A stretch of DNA of 64,000 bases from NAT127 sp034717695 (GCA_034717695.1 JAYELS010000055.1:1-64000), one strand, 5' to 3'; positions 25,875-35,991 are shown, counted from the first letter of the stretch. Notes: generated from the letters alone by a model not told the origin. A program made the numbers and translations.

Positions 25875-26813
25875 TCAGTCGCCAACCACCTCGGTGAAGC
25901 TCAGCTCGCCCACCACGCGGCGGTTGCGGGCGCGGCCCTCGTCGGTGCTGTTGTCGGCGATGGGGCGGCTCTCGCCATAGCCCACGGTGCTGATGCGGCT
26001 CGGATCGATGCCGTAGTCCTGGGCGATCTTGGCCTTGACCGCGGCCACCCGGCGCTGGGACAGATCCTGGTTGTAGGCGTCGGTACCCACCGAGTCGGTG
26101 TGGCCTTCGAGCACCAGGTCGATGTCGTCATGGGCCTTCATGGCGCTGGCCACGGCGGCCAGTTCGTCGCCGTAGACGTTGCGCACCACGGCCTTGTCGA
26201 ACTCGAACTCCACGTTCAGGCGCACGGTGATGGTACGGGTCTGCGGCGCCGCCTGCTGGGGAGCCGGCGCGGGCTCGGGCTCGGCGACGGGGGCCGCCGC
26301 CGGCTGGAAGTAGTAGTTGAGCCCCATGGTCAGGGCCGCGTCGGTGGTGCCGCTCTCGCCGTTGTTGATTTTCTGCAGGGCGCGCACATCGGTGCGGAAT
26401 TCCCAGTTGCTGTTCACCATGGTGGAAACGCCGACGCCGCCACCCAGTTGCCAGGTGTGGGCCTCGCCGTCCCAGAGATTGTTGGAATCCCGGTCGAAAT
26501 AGGACAGGCTGCCCACCAGGTAGGGGGTCCACACCGAGCCACCCTTGAGGTAGTAGAGCACATCGGCCTTGGTGACATCGAGGTCATCGCCGCTGATGTC
26601 GCGACCGAACCCGCCCTCGAAGGCCATATTGCCGTCGCGATGACCGAGGTTGATACCCCCCACCAGGGAGTCGTCAGCGCCATTGATGGTCCTTTCGCTG
26701 TCGAGGAAGTAGCCGGTGGCGGAGCCGCCGAGGTACAGGCCATCGCTCGCCGTGGCGGACATGGCGGCGGCAAGCAGCATGGCGGTGGAGGTGGTGGTGA
26801 TGAAGTTACGCAT
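25875..26813 (-). CDS. OmpA-family outer membrane protein (copy 2)
   Basis: The 312-residue precursor has a signal peptide (cleaved after SATA), a divergent N-terminal barrel and the same Pro-rich hinge. Its OmpA domain (LEGHTDSVGTDAYNQDLS) is nearly identical to copy 1. The two genes are tandem and each has its own terminator. This looks like a duplication in which the barrel has diverged and the peptidoglycan-binding domain was kept. Confidence 0.92.
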   Translation of the reverse strand: MRNFITTTSTAMLLAAAMSATASDGLYLGGSATGYFLDSERTINGADDSLVGGINLGHRDGNMAFEGGFGRDISGDDLDVTKADVLYYLKGGSVWTPYLVGSLSYFDRDSNNLWDGEAHTWQLGGGVGVSTMVNSNWEFRTDVRALQKINNGESGTTDAALTMGLNYYFQPAAAPVAEPEPAPAPQQAAPQTRTITVRLNVEFEFDKAVVRNVYGDELAAVASAMKAHDDIDLVLEGHTDSVGTDAYNQDLSQRRVAAVKAKIAQDYGIDPSRISTVGYGESRPIADNSTDEGRARNRRVVGELSFTEVVGD

Positions 26814-26985
26814 AAAGATTCCCTCTTTTTGGTAGAAACGTGCAGTGAGCAGTATTTCCCTGTCAGCAGGTTATAACAGTGACCGGCTTCAAAGATACAA
26901 ACTCATAATAGACTGAATTCGCGAGATTCCAAACGCCAAGCTGGCAACTGCCCGCGGACGGACGATGAAATCCCGCGACGGACGG

Positions 26986-28503
26986 TCAGGCCAGGGTCAC
27001 CGCCTTTTCCTCGATGATCGCCTGCCATTGCTTGGGGCCGGTCTGGTGAACGGACTCGCCGTTGACGTCGACGGCCACGGTGACCGGCATGTCCTTGACC
27101 TCGAACTCGTAGATCGCCTCCATGCCCAGTTCCGGGAATGCCAGCACCCGCGATGCGGTGATGGCCTTCGACACCAGGTAGGCGGCGCCGCCCACGGCCA
27201 TCAGGTACACCGCCCTGTTGTCGCGGATGGCCTCGATGGCGACGGGGCCGCGCTCGGCCTTGCCCACCATGCCGATCAGGCCGGTCTTCTCCAGCATGGT
27301 GCGGGTGAACTTGTCCATGCGGGTGGCGGTGGTGGGGCCGGCGGGGCCGACCACTTCGTCCCGCACCGGGTCGACGGGGCCGACGTAGTAGATGAAGCGG
27401 TTGGTAAAGTCCACCGGCAGGGACTCGCCGGCGTTGATCATGTCCACCATTTTCTTGTGGGCGGCATCGCGGCCGGTGAGCAACTTGCCGGACAGCAGCA
27501 CCGTCTCGCCGGGCTTCCAGGACTGGATATCCGCCTTGGTGACGGTGTCGAGGTTGACGCGGCGCACGCTGTCGCCGGTCTCCCAGCTGATCTCCGGCCA
27601 GTGTTCCAGGCTCGGCGGCTCGAGGCGGGCGGGGCCGCTGCCGTCCAGCACGAAATGGGTGTGGCGGGTAGCGGCGCAGTTGGGAATGATGGCCACGGGC
27701 TTGTTGGCGGCGTGGGTGGGGCAGTCCTTCACCTTCACGTCCAGCACGGTGGTAAGGCCGCCGAGGCCCTGGGCGCCGATCCCTAAGCGATTGACCTTGT
27801 CCATCAGCTCCAGGCGCAGTTCCTCGGCGCGGTTGCTGGCACCCCGCTGGCGCAGTTCGTGGATGTCGATGGGATCGAGCAGCGCTTCCTTGGCCATCTG
27901 CATGGCCTTGTCGGCGGTGCCGCCGATGCCGATGCCGAGCATCCCCGGGGGGCACCAGCCGGCGCCCATCTTCGGCACCTGTTCCAGCACCCAGTCCACC
28001 ACCGAGTCGGAGGGGTTGAGCATGGCGAACTTGGTCTTGGCCTCGGAGCCACCCCCCTTGGCGGCGACGTGGACGTCGACGGTATCACCGGGCACGATCT
28101 TGTAGGTGATCATCGCCGGGGTGTTGTCGCCGGTATTCTTGCGGGCGCCGTCCGGATCGGCCAGCACCGAGGCGCGCAGCACATTGTCCGGCAGCTTGTA
28201 GGCGCGGCGCACACCTTCGTTGACCATGTCCTCGACGCTCATGTCCCCTTCCCAGCGCACGTTCATGCCCACCTTGAGGAAGACGCTGACGATGCCGGTA
28301 TCCTGGCAGATGGGCCTGTGCCCCATCGCGCAGAGGCGCGAGTTGATCAGGATCTGGGCGAGGGCATCCTTGGCGGCGACGGATTCCTCCCGCTGGTAGG
28401 CCTCGTGAACCCCCTCGATGAAATCCACCGGGTGGTAGTAGGAGATGAATTGCAGGGCGTCGGCAACACTCTGGATCAGGTCGTCCTGGCGAATGACGGT
28501 CAT
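26986..28503 (-). CDS. fumA: Class I fumarate hydratase
   Basis: The 505-residue iron-sulfur enzyme matches class I fumarases: the alpha domain with RPICQDTGIVSVF (cluster Cys), the GAGWCPPGMLGIGIGGT motif and the C-terminal beta domain with VVGPAGPTTATRMDKFTR. It interconverts fumarate and malate in the TCA cycle and needs a [4Fe-4S] cluster. It is a single gene of the usual length. Confidence 0.93.
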   Translation of the reverse strand: MTVIRQDDLIQSVADALQFISYYHPVDFIEGVHEAYQREESVAAKDALAQILINSRLCAMGHRPICQDTGIVSVFLKVGMNVRWEGDMSVEDMVNEGVRRAYKLPDNVLRASVLADPDGARKNTGDNTPAMITYKIVPGDTVDVHVAAKGGGSEAKTKFAMLNPSDSVVDWVLEQVPKMGAGWCPPGMLGIGIGGTADKAMQMAKEALLDPIDIHELRQRGASNRAEELRLELMDKVNRLGIGAQGLGGLTTVLDVKVKDCPTHAANKPVAIIPNCAATRHTHFVLDGSGPARLEPPSLEHWPEISWETGDSVRRVNLDTVTKADIQSWKPGETVLLSGKLLTGRDAAHKKMVDMINAGESLPVDFTNRFIYYVGPVDPVRDEVVGPAGPTTATRMDKFTRTMLEKTGLIGMVGKAERGPVAIEAIRDNRAVYLMAVGGAAYLVSKAITASRVLAFPELGMEAIYEFEVKDMPVTVAVDVNGESVHQTGPKQWQAIIEEKAVTLA

Positions 28504-28574
28504 GGCTACTCTCGCTGGGGCTGTCGGGGCGGCGGATTCTACTGAATTACCGCCGCCGGTTGAAGGTTGGGGGC

Positions 28575-29399
28575 TCAGGGCGCGCCGCTCACCTGCTGGC
28601 GCAGCTGATTGAGCTGCTGGTTGACCTGGGCGCGGTAGGTGTCCATGGCGCGGAGGGCCTGTTCATTCTCGGCGACCCGGCGGCCGAGGTCGTTCTTGAG
28701 CTGGTTGACACCACTGTTGGTGGTGGCGAGGGTGCTGGTGAGGGTGGCGACTTTCTCCCGCAACTCGTCGACCTGGGCGGCGGCACCGAGGGTGCTGGCG
28801 CGGATACCGGCAACGCCCTGGTTGGCCTCGGCGGCCTGTTTTTTCGCGGTTTCCACCGATTGCTGGAGACTGGCCAGGGTGGATTCGGCCTTTTTCAGGT
28901 TGGCCTGCAGGGTCGCCAGGCTCGCCTTGTGGCCTTCGATGGCCTTGGTGTTCTCGGCGATGGCCTTGCGATTGGTATCGTAGGACACGCCCCACAGCTT
29001 GCGGATCTCCGCCCAGTGCTCGGCGAGCTTCTCCTCCTGTTCGCGGATCTTGAGCCCGAGGGTGGCGCCGGACTGGTTGAGGGATTCATCGGTGGATTCG
29101 ATACGGGCCGACAGCTGGCTGAAACGGGCATTGAGGTCCGCCAGCACCCGGCTTTGGTACCAGGCAAATCCGGCGACGATCAACACCGCCAGCAACGCCC
29201 CGTAGAGCAGCCAGGCGGGCGCGCCGGCGGCGGGATCGCGGGGCGTCCTGGCCCGGGAAGGGGAGGCCGCCGGGCGGGAACGGACATCGTCGCGGGGATC
29301 GTCGGAAAGTGCCGGTCCCTTGGGAGCGGCGGGCTTGGGGGGCGGGCCGTCGCGCTCGGGAACGATGGGATCGAAACGCCTGAAGTCCTTGTCGCTCAT
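28575..29399 (-). CDS. Uncharacterised single-helix coiled-coil protein
   Basis: The 274-residue protein has a charged, Pro-rich cytoplasmic N terminus (about 55 residues) and one membrane helix (WLLYGALLAVLIVAGFAWY). A long Gln/Ala-rich coiled coil follows to the end (residues 85-270). The shape resembles envelope or division-associated proteins, but I recognise no family. The start at 29399 is preferred because the upstream Met at 29444 adds residues that read as non-coding. It is 71 bp upstream of the fumarase gene on the same strand. Confidence 0.7.
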   Translation of the reverse strand: MSDKDFRRFDPIVPERDGPPPKPAAPKGPALSDDPRDDVRSRPAASPSRARTPRDPAAGAPAWLLYGALLAVLIVAGFAWYQSRVLADLNARFSQLSARIESTDESLNQSGATLGLKIREQEEKLAEHWAEIRKLWGVSYDTNRKAIAENTKAIEGHKASLATLQANLKKAESTLASLQQSVETAKKQAAEANQGVAGIRASTLGAAAQVDELREKVATLTSTLATTNSGVNQLKNDLGRRVAENEQALRAMDTYRAQVNQQLNQLRQQVSGAP

Positions 29400-29476
29400 G
29401 GAGTGGGGTATCCGGTTGGGGGTCAACGGAGCGGCATTATACACCTACAAAAAATACACCCACAAAAAGGCGCCCA

Positions 29477-29503
29477 CAAAAAAGCCGGCGCGGGGCCGGC
29501 TTT
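29477..29503 (-). terminator. Rho-independent terminator after the PuuD-like gene
   Basis: AAAGCCGGC and GCCGGCTTT form a 9-bp stem with a 5-nt loop. On the minus strand a run of six T residues follows. The stop of the gene is at 29520. Confidence 0.85.
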
Positions 29504-29519
29504 CCGTGCGGAGCGAGCC

Positions 29520-30179
29520 TTACAGGAGCTTCAGCAGCAATACCATCACGACGGCGAGGCCGATACTGCAGTGGATGACCCCCTTGACGGTGGTGAGCGG
29601 ACCCTGCTTGCCCACCAGGGCGTTGACTTCCAGAAGGGCGATAAGGGCGAGCGCCAGGTACATGCCGAGACCGCCGCCGGAGGCGTTCAGGAGATGACCC
29701 GCCGAATAGCCCAGGTGCGGGGATGCGAGCATGGCAAAGGCCATGGGGCCGGAGAACAGCACGTTGGTGCGGGACGCCAGCAACGCCTTGGCGCCGGCCG
29801 CGGCGGGGTCGCCACCGGTCTTGAGGCCCAGGGCGATTTGCTGGTTGGGCCAGATCACCAGCCACACGTTGAGGAACATCAAAGTACCCAGGGTGATACC
29901 CACGATGATGTAATCGTTGAGCAGATTGCGGGGTGTCATGCCCAGCAGCAACAGCACGCCGGTGATGAAGGTGAACATCGCCCCCCAGCGGAACCACCAC
30001 AGGGCGCGGGGCGCCAGCTTGGCCTTGGCATCCTTGAGTGCTTCGGGGCCGGCTTCCTTGAAATAGGCGCCCTGCACAAAATTGAAGTAATACAGCATAC
30101 CGATCCAGGTAATGCCGAACAGCAAGTGGCCCCAGCGGATCAGGAAATCCAGAAACTGCATGGAAACAAAGTCGCTCAT
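29520..30179 (-). CDS. Urate oxidase N-terminal (PuuD)-like membrane protein
   Basis: The 219-residue protein has about six membrane helices and the motif LNVWLVIWPNQQ. Together with the N-terminal RWGHLLFGITWIGMLYYFNF, this is the membrane domain found in PuuD-type urate hydroxylases. Those enzymes have a C-terminal cytochrome c domain that is absent here, so urate oxidation cannot be inferred. It may be a haem-binding or redox membrane protein of unknown role. No purine genes are nearby. Confidence 0.7.
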   Translation of the reverse strand: MSDFVSMQFLDFLIRWGHLLFGITWIGMLYYFNFVQGAYFKEAGPEALKDAKAKLAPRALWWFRWGAMFTFITGVLLLLGMTPRNLLNDYIIVGITLGTLMFLNVWLVIWPNQQIALGLKTGGDPAAAGAKALLASRTNVLFSGPMAFAMLASPHLGYSAGHLLNASGGGLGMYLALALIALLEVNALVGKQGPLTTVKGVIHCSIGLAVVMVLLLKLL

Positions 30180-30533
30180 ATCGTCCTACCTCTGCGTTTA
30201 TAATTTTTGCCCGCCCATGGAGATCGCGGACCCGATTGATGAATGCGCTTCGCCCTGTAACAGTCAAAGCTGCCTGGATTGTAGACCCATTGCACCGGCA
30301 CCGAAAGCAGCAGATGGCCGCCGGGCTCCCTGAAATTTGACGCCGGCTCCAATACCCCCCGCGGGCGTGCCGGGAAATTGCCCGGGAATCCGCCAACACC
30401 CCGCGCCGGCTTTGCTAGAATACACCCACTCCAATCCAGTCAGTTGGAGCACCCCTTGACCGACCCGCCCTTGGCACCCGTTTTGGGTGCGGCGCCGGGT
30501 CGCTTTCCCGCAGTAACGAAAAGGATGGCAATC
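30180..30533. other. Divergent promoter region of the PuuD-like gene and sodB
   Basis: A likely -10 (TAGAAT, 30416-30421) lies before sodB. A small hairpin CTCCAA...TTGGAG spans 30428-30449. No gene is seen in these 354 bp. Confidence 0.45.
30461..30502 (+). promoter_or_regulatory. Structured leader of sodB (nested hairpins)
   Basis: An outer stem CGACCCG (30461-30467)/CGGGTCG (30496-30502) encloses an inner stem GCACCC (30474-30479)/GGGTGC (30485-30490). The structure lies 32-73 bp before the sodB start, between the probable -10 and the ribosome site. It could stabilise the mRNA or bind a regulator; nothing here identifies which. Confidence 0.45.
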
Positions 30534-31112
30534 ATGTCGTTTACCCTTCCCGAACTTCCCTACGCCCTCGATGCCCTGGCTCCCCACATTTCCCGGGAGA
30601 CCCTGGAATATCACCACGGCAAGCACCACAACGCCTACGTTGTGAACCTCAACAACCTGGTGCCCGGCACCGAGTTCGAAGGCAAGAGCCTCGAAGAGAT
30701 CATCAAGACCAGCAGCGGCGGCATCTACAACAACGCCGCGCAGATCTGGAACCACAGCTTCTACTGGAACTGCCTGTCCCCCAACGGCGGCGGCGAGCCC
30801 AGCGGCTCCCTGGCGGCGGCCATCGACAAGGCCTTTGGCTCCTTCGCTGCGTTCCAGGACAAGTTCAGCGCGTCCTGCGCCGGCAACTTCGGCTCTGGCT
30901 GGACCTGGCTGGTGAAAAACGCCGAGGGCGACCTCGAGATCCTCAACATGGGTGCCGCCGGCTGCCCCCTCACCGAGGGCAAGACCCCGCTGCTGACCTG
31001 CGACGTCTGGGAACACGCCTACTACATCGACTACCGCAACATGCGGCCCAAGTATGTCGAGGCGTTCTGGAAGCTGGTCAACTGGGACTTCGTCGCCGCC
31101 AATCACGGCTGA
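30534..31112 (+). CDS. sodB: Iron superoxide dismutase
   Basis: The 192-residue protein has the FeSOD signatures: His ligands in EYHHGKHHNAYV, WNHSFYWNCL and DVWEHAYYIDYRN. The NNAAQIWNH segment carries the Gln of iron enzymes, whereas Mn enzymes carry it elsewhere (MGAAGCPLTEG here has no Gln). The ATG at 30534 follows AAGGAT at the right spacing. It detoxifies cytoplasmic superoxide. Confidence 0.95.
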   Translation: MSFTLPELPYALDALAPHISRETLEYHHGKHHNAYVVNLNNLVPGTEFEGKSLEEIIKTSSGGIYNNAAQIWNHSFYWNCLSPNGGGEPSGSLAAAIDKAFGSFAAFQDKFSASCAGNFGSGWTWLVKNAEGDLEILNMGAAGCPLTEGKTPLLTCDVWEHAYYIDYRNMRPKYVEAFWKLVNWDFVAANHG

Positions 31113-31120
31113 CGCACCCC

Positions 31121-31146
31121 GGCCCCGGCCAAGGCCGGGGCCTTTT
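31121..31146 (+). terminator. Rho-independent terminator after sodB
   Basis: GGCCCCGGCC and GGCCGGGGCC form a 10-bp stem separated by AA and followed by TTTTC. It sits directly between the convergent sodB and HPP-CBS genes. Confidence 0.85.
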
Positions 31147-32318
31147 CAATCCCCCGCCCGGGCCAGGCGATTGATGGCGCCAAACAGCGCCCTAAGCACA
31201 TCGGAGCGGGCGATGATGCCCACCAGCCGCCGCTCCTCGTCCACCACCGGAAAGTGGCTGTGCCCGTGGCCGGCAAAAATCCCCACCGCCTCCACCAGCG
31301 GCATGGCCGCGTCGAGGGTCACCACCGGCGCCGACATCACCTGCCCCACCACCTCGGGCTTGCTGGCGTGGTCGTTGCGCACCCGGCCCACGAAGCGGCG
31401 CACCCGCCGCGCGGCGCGGCGCGGATTGTCCACCCCGGCGCGGCGCAGGATGTCCTCCCGGGTGACGATGCCGATTACCCGCCGGGCGCGATCGGTGACC
31501 GGAATGGCCTTGAAGCGGTGCTGCTGAAAAAGGCCCCAGGTTTCCTCCAGGTAATCGCCGTATTGCACCGCCACCGGGTTGCGGGCCATGACGTCGCCAC
31601 AGCACAGGCCATCGAGCTGGCGGTGCAGGGCATTGGCCGCCACCAGCCGGAAAAGCGCCATGAGGTCATCCCTGTCCACATCGAGGAATTCCCCGTACTG
31701 GGCCAGGGCCTCGTCGAGATCCCGGGCCAGCAGCCCCGCCCGGCCATCCTCCGCGGGGGGTGGCGCCGGCTCGTGGGGGTAACGGTAACCGGTGAGGCGG
31801 TGGTAGATAAGGGCCGAGAGCAGCAGCGCCAGCACATTGGGCAACACCGGGTACCACAGCAAGGCAAAGCCCCGGTCGCCGAGGGGGGCTTCCGCCAACA
31901 CCAGCAGCAGCGCCACGGCGCCGGCGGGCGGATGCACGCAGCGCAGGGGGAACATCAGCACGATGGTGAGGCCCACCGCCAGCCCCGCCACCACCGGTTG
32001 GGGCAGCGGCAGCACAGCGCAGGCAACCGCGACGGCGGTGGCCAGGAGAGCACTCCCCACCACCGGCCAGGGCTGGGCAAGGGGGCTCGCCGGCACCGCG
32101 AACAACAACACCGCCGAGGCCCCCATGGGGGCGATCAGCCAATGGGCGACGCCATCGCCCCCCAGCCACAGGCCGCAAAGCCCGGCGGCGACGATGCCGA
32201 CAAAGGCCCCGAGGCCCGCGCGAAGAATCTCCCGCGAGCCCGGGGTGTTGGTGTCCGGCCACCAGGCCTGGAGGCGCTGGCGCCAGGTGCCCCTGGCTTC
32301 TCGGTCCCGCGCCTTCAA
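31146..32318 (-). CDS. HPP-family membrane protein with CBS domains
   Basis: The 390-residue protein has an N-terminal HPP domain of about 150 residues with four membrane helices. The motif FPLRCVHPPAGAVALLLVL contains the His-Pro-Pro that names the family. A cytoplasmic pair of CBS domains follows (about 245-385, including VTREDILRRAGVDN). HPP proteins in cyanobacteria and chloroplasts transport nitrite; CBS domains often bind adenine nucleotides. Its start overlaps the hmp stop by 4 nt, so it is translationally coupled to flavohemoglobin. Export or import of nitrite/nitrate linked to NO removal is a plausible role, by inference. Confidence 0.85.
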   Translation of the reverse strand: MKARDREARGTWRQRLQAWWPDTNTPGSREILRAGLGAFVGIVAAGLCGLWLGGDGVAHWLIAPMGASAVLLFAVPASPLAQPWPVVGSALLATAVAVACAVLPLPQPVVAGLAVGLTIVLMFPLRCVHPPAGAVALLLVLAEAPLGDRGFALLWYPVLPNVLALLLSALIYHRLTGYRYPHEPAPPPAEDGRAGLLARDLDEALAQYGEFLDVDRDDLMALFRLVAANALHRQLDGLCCGDVMARNPVAVQYGDYLEETWGLFQQHRFKAIPVTDRARRVIGIVTREDILRRAGVDNPRRAARRVRRFVGRVRNDHASKPEVVGQVMSAPVVTLDAAMPLVEAVGIFAGHGHSHFPVVDEERRLVGIIARSDVLRALFGAINRLARAGD

Positions 32319-33502
32319 CCGGCCGCGGCCTCGAGGGCCTCGGCGGGGCCGAAGAACTCGTAGCGCACCCGCTCGCGGGGCAGTTCGAGCTCACCGGCGA
32401 AGCGGTGGACCATGCTCATGAATGGCTTGGGGCCGACGAAATAGAGGTCCGCGTCGCCGCTGGCCGGCAGGCGGCTGGCCAGCAGGTCGCGGCTCACGAA
32501 GCCCTCGGCATGGGCCTCGTCACCCGCCAGGGGCTCGCTGTACACGTAGCAGGGGCGCACATTGGGGTAGCGGGCCGCCAGCTCATCCACCTCGGCGCGG
32601 AAGGCGTGCACGCTGCTGTTGAGCGCGGCGTGGACGAACTCGATGGGCCGACCGGTGGGGGCTGCGGCCTTGAGCATGCTCATCGCCGGGGTGATGCCCA
32701 CGCCACCGGTGAGCAGCACCAGGGGGCGGTGGGCGCTGGTCAACACGAACTCGCCGCAGGGCGGCAGAAGCTCCACCACATCACCCACTTCCACCCGGTC
32801 GTGGAGATGATTGGACACCACGCCCTCCGGCTCGCGCTTGACGCTGATGCGGTAGTACCCCTCCCCCGGCGCGCAGGACAGGGAATAATTGCGCCGCACC
32901 GGCTCGCCGTTGACCTCGAACAGCACCGTCAGGTACTGACCGGGCTCGAAATCCATGATGGCGCCGCCGTCTTCGGGTTCGAAATAGAACGAGGTGATGA
33001 CCGCGCTCTCCGGCTGCTTCCTCACCACCCGGAAGCGGCGCGGGCCGCGCCAGCCGCCGGTGCGGGACTCGTGCTCGGCGTACACCGCCTCCTCGGCGGC
33101 GATAAGGATATCCGCCAGCTGGCCGTAGGCCTCGGCCCAGGCGTTGATGATGTCTTCGCTGGCGGCATCCCCCAGCACCTCGCGGATCGCCTGGAGCAGG
33201 CAGGTGCCGACGATGGGGTAATGCTCGGGGCGAATATCGAGGGACACGTGCTTCTGGATGATCACCGGCAGGGCGTCGCCGAGGGCTTCGAGGCGGTCGA
33301 TATTGGCGGCATAGGCCAGCACGCTGTTGGCCAGGGCGCGGGGCTGGGTGCCCTGGGCCTGGTGCGCCTGGTTGAAGTAGGCCTTCACCGCCGGGTAGTC
33401 ACGGAACATGATGCGGTAGAAGTGGGTGGTGATGGTTTCCCCGTGCTGTTGCAGGACGGGAACGGTGGCCTTGATGATGGCGGTGGTTTCGGGTGACAGC
33501 AT
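32315..33502 (-). CDS. hmp: Flavohemoglobin (nitric oxide dioxygenase)
   Basis: The 395-residue protein has an N-terminal globin with proximal His in IIQKHVSLDI and a distal-side Tyr/Gln region near HFYRIMF. A FAD-binding domain has RRNYSLS and a NAD(P)H domain has LLTGGVGITPAMSML. It converts NO plus O2 to nitrate. An AGGAG site precedes the ATG. Upstream lie a sigma-54-like promoter and a palindrome. It heads a two-gene operon with the HPP-CBS protein. Confidence 0.95.
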   Translation of the reverse strand: MLSPETTAIIKATVPVLQQHGETITTHFYRIMFRDYPAVKAYFNQAHQAQGTQPRALANSVLAYAANIDRLEALGDALPVIIQKHVSLDIRPEHYPIVGTCLLQAIREVLGDAASEDIINAWAEAYGQLADILIAAEEAVYAEHESRTGGWRGPRRFRVVRKQPESAVITSFYFEPEDGGAIMDFEPGQYLTVLFEVNGEPVRRNYSLSCAPGEGYYRISVKREPEGVVSNHLHDRVEVGDVVELLPPCGEFVLTSAHRPLVLLTGGVGITPAMSMLKAAAPTGRPIEFVHAALNSSVHAFRAEVDELAARYPNVRPCYVYSEPLAGDEAHAEGFVSRDLLASRLPASGDADLYFVGPKPFMSMVHRFAGELELPRERVRYEFFGPAEALEAAAG

Positions 33503-33577
33503 GGGGCTTCTCCTGGATCATGGGTGGGCTTGCAACCGGGTCGCGGAATGCGCTTATCCGGCTCACACTCTTGTTAT

Positions 33578-33594
33578 TCCAACTATCATGCCAA
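33578..33594 (-). promoter_or_regulatory. Candidate sigma-54 promoter of hmp
   Basis: The minus strand reads TTGGCATGATAGTTGGA. This matches the YTGGCACGN4TTGCW consensus with the exact GG-to-GC spacing and two mismatches (C to T at -22; GC to GG at -12). Start of transcription would fall about 65 nt before the hmp ATG. The GC-to-GG change weakens the call. rpoN is encoded in this window. Confidence 0.5.
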
Positions 33595-33660
33595 GATTTA
33601 ATTTATTGAAATATAAGTTAATTTATTTTCATTTATTCAAATAGACACAGCAGAATAAAA

Positions 33661-33690
33661 GTCATTAAGACAATTTAATGTCTTAATGAC
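33661..33690. promoter_or_regulatory. Perfect 12-bp inverted repeat upstream of hmp
   Basis: GTCATTAAGACA and TGTCTTAATGAC flank ATTTAA. Each arm contains GT-N7-AC, the spacing of NorR/FhpR enhancer binding sites. It lies about 105-110 bp before the predicted sigma-54 start, a normal enhancer distance. It could also be the operator of another regulator; no NorR gene is in the window. Confidence 0.6.
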
Positions 33691-33766
33691 AAAGTAGGCG
33701 CAACCTCCGGTGACCGACCGTCTCCCCCACCATCGCCCCCTTTTCGCGCCTGCCCCGCGGGCAAAA

Positions 33767-33791
33767 AAACCCCGGGACAGGCCCGGGGTTT
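33767..33791 (-). terminator. Rho-independent terminator of the groESL operon
   Basis: AAACCCCGGG and CCCGGGGTTT form a 10-bp stem with a 5-nt loop. On the minus strand a long run of T follows. The groEL stop is 25 bp upstream. Confidence 0.88.
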
Positions 33792-33815
33792 CGAGGGGTT
33801 GGGCTGGAGCGAGAC

Positions 33816-35465
<1,650 letters not shown>

Positions 35466-35517
35466 TTTCAAATCCTTCCTTTCTGAGATGACTTAAGGAA
35501 ATTGTTGGGGAGGGGGA

Positions 35518-35811
35518 TCAGCCTTCGATCACGCCGTAGATATCGCTCTCGCTCATGATGATGAGCTCTTCGCCGTTTTCCTTGATGGTGTTGCTGTCGG
35601 CGTAGCGGCCGAACACCACCTTGTCACCCACCTTCACCGCCAGGGGGCGCACATCGCCGTTGTCCAGCACCTTGCCGGTGCCCACGGCAACGATTTCACC
35701 CTGATTGGGCTTTTCCTTGGCCGCGCCGGGCAGCAGGATGCCACCGGCGGTTTTTTCCTCTTCCTCTTTGCGACGGACTACGACGCGGTCATGCAAAGGA
35801 CGAATTTTCAT
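35518..35811 (-). CDS. groES: Co-chaperonin GroES
   Basis: The 97-residue heptameric lid begins MKIRPLHDRVVVRRKEEEEKT and contains the mobile loop GGILLPGAA that contacts GroEL. It is the first gene of the operon. Two heat-shock promoters lie upstream. Confidence 0.98.
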   Translation of the reverse strand: MKIRPLHDRVVVRRKEEEEKTAGGILLPGAAKEKPNQGEIVAVGTGKVLDNGDVRPLAVKVGDKVVFGRYADSNTIKENGEELIIMSESDIYGVIEG

Positions 35812-35884
35812 GTTCGAGTTTCTCCACCATTTATCGGTTAAGTGACATTCGGCCCCACCCGCAGGTGAGCGCGAAGCTGGACTC

Positions 35885-35914
35885 TATCTGGAGTCAGCCA
35901 AACGTGTTTTCAAG
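35885..35914 (-). promoter_or_regulatory. Sigma-32-like heat-shock promoter, proximal
   Basis: The minus strand has CTTGAAA, a 14-nt spacer and CTCCAGATA, close to the CTTGAAA-N11-16-CCCCATNTA consensus. It lies about 75-100 bp before groES. Confidence 0.65.
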
Positions 35915-35956
35915 GGGGCCGACCCAAAAAATTCCCGGGAATTTCCGGCAGGGTCC

Positions 35957-35985
35957 TAGGTGGGGGCGCGCTGGCGACTTTCAAG
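35957..35985 (-). promoter_or_regulatory. Sigma-32-like heat-shock promoter, distal
   Basis: The minus strand has CTTGAAA, a 12-nt spacer and CCCCCACCTA. The two elements are separated by about 70 bp, so groESL probably has tandem heat-shock promoters. This one begins immediately downstream of the fxsA stop. Confidence 0.65.
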
Positions 35986-35991
35986 GGGTAC

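Noticed and set aside
23290..25980. Very long antisense open frame over sbcB and the OmpA-like gene
   Set aside because: It is an effect of high GC: sequence has no family motifs and covers known genes on the other strand.
35812..35990. CIRCE element for HrcA before groES
   Set aside because: No TTAGCACTC-N9-GAGTGCTAA dyad was seen; sigma-32-like promoters explain regulation better.
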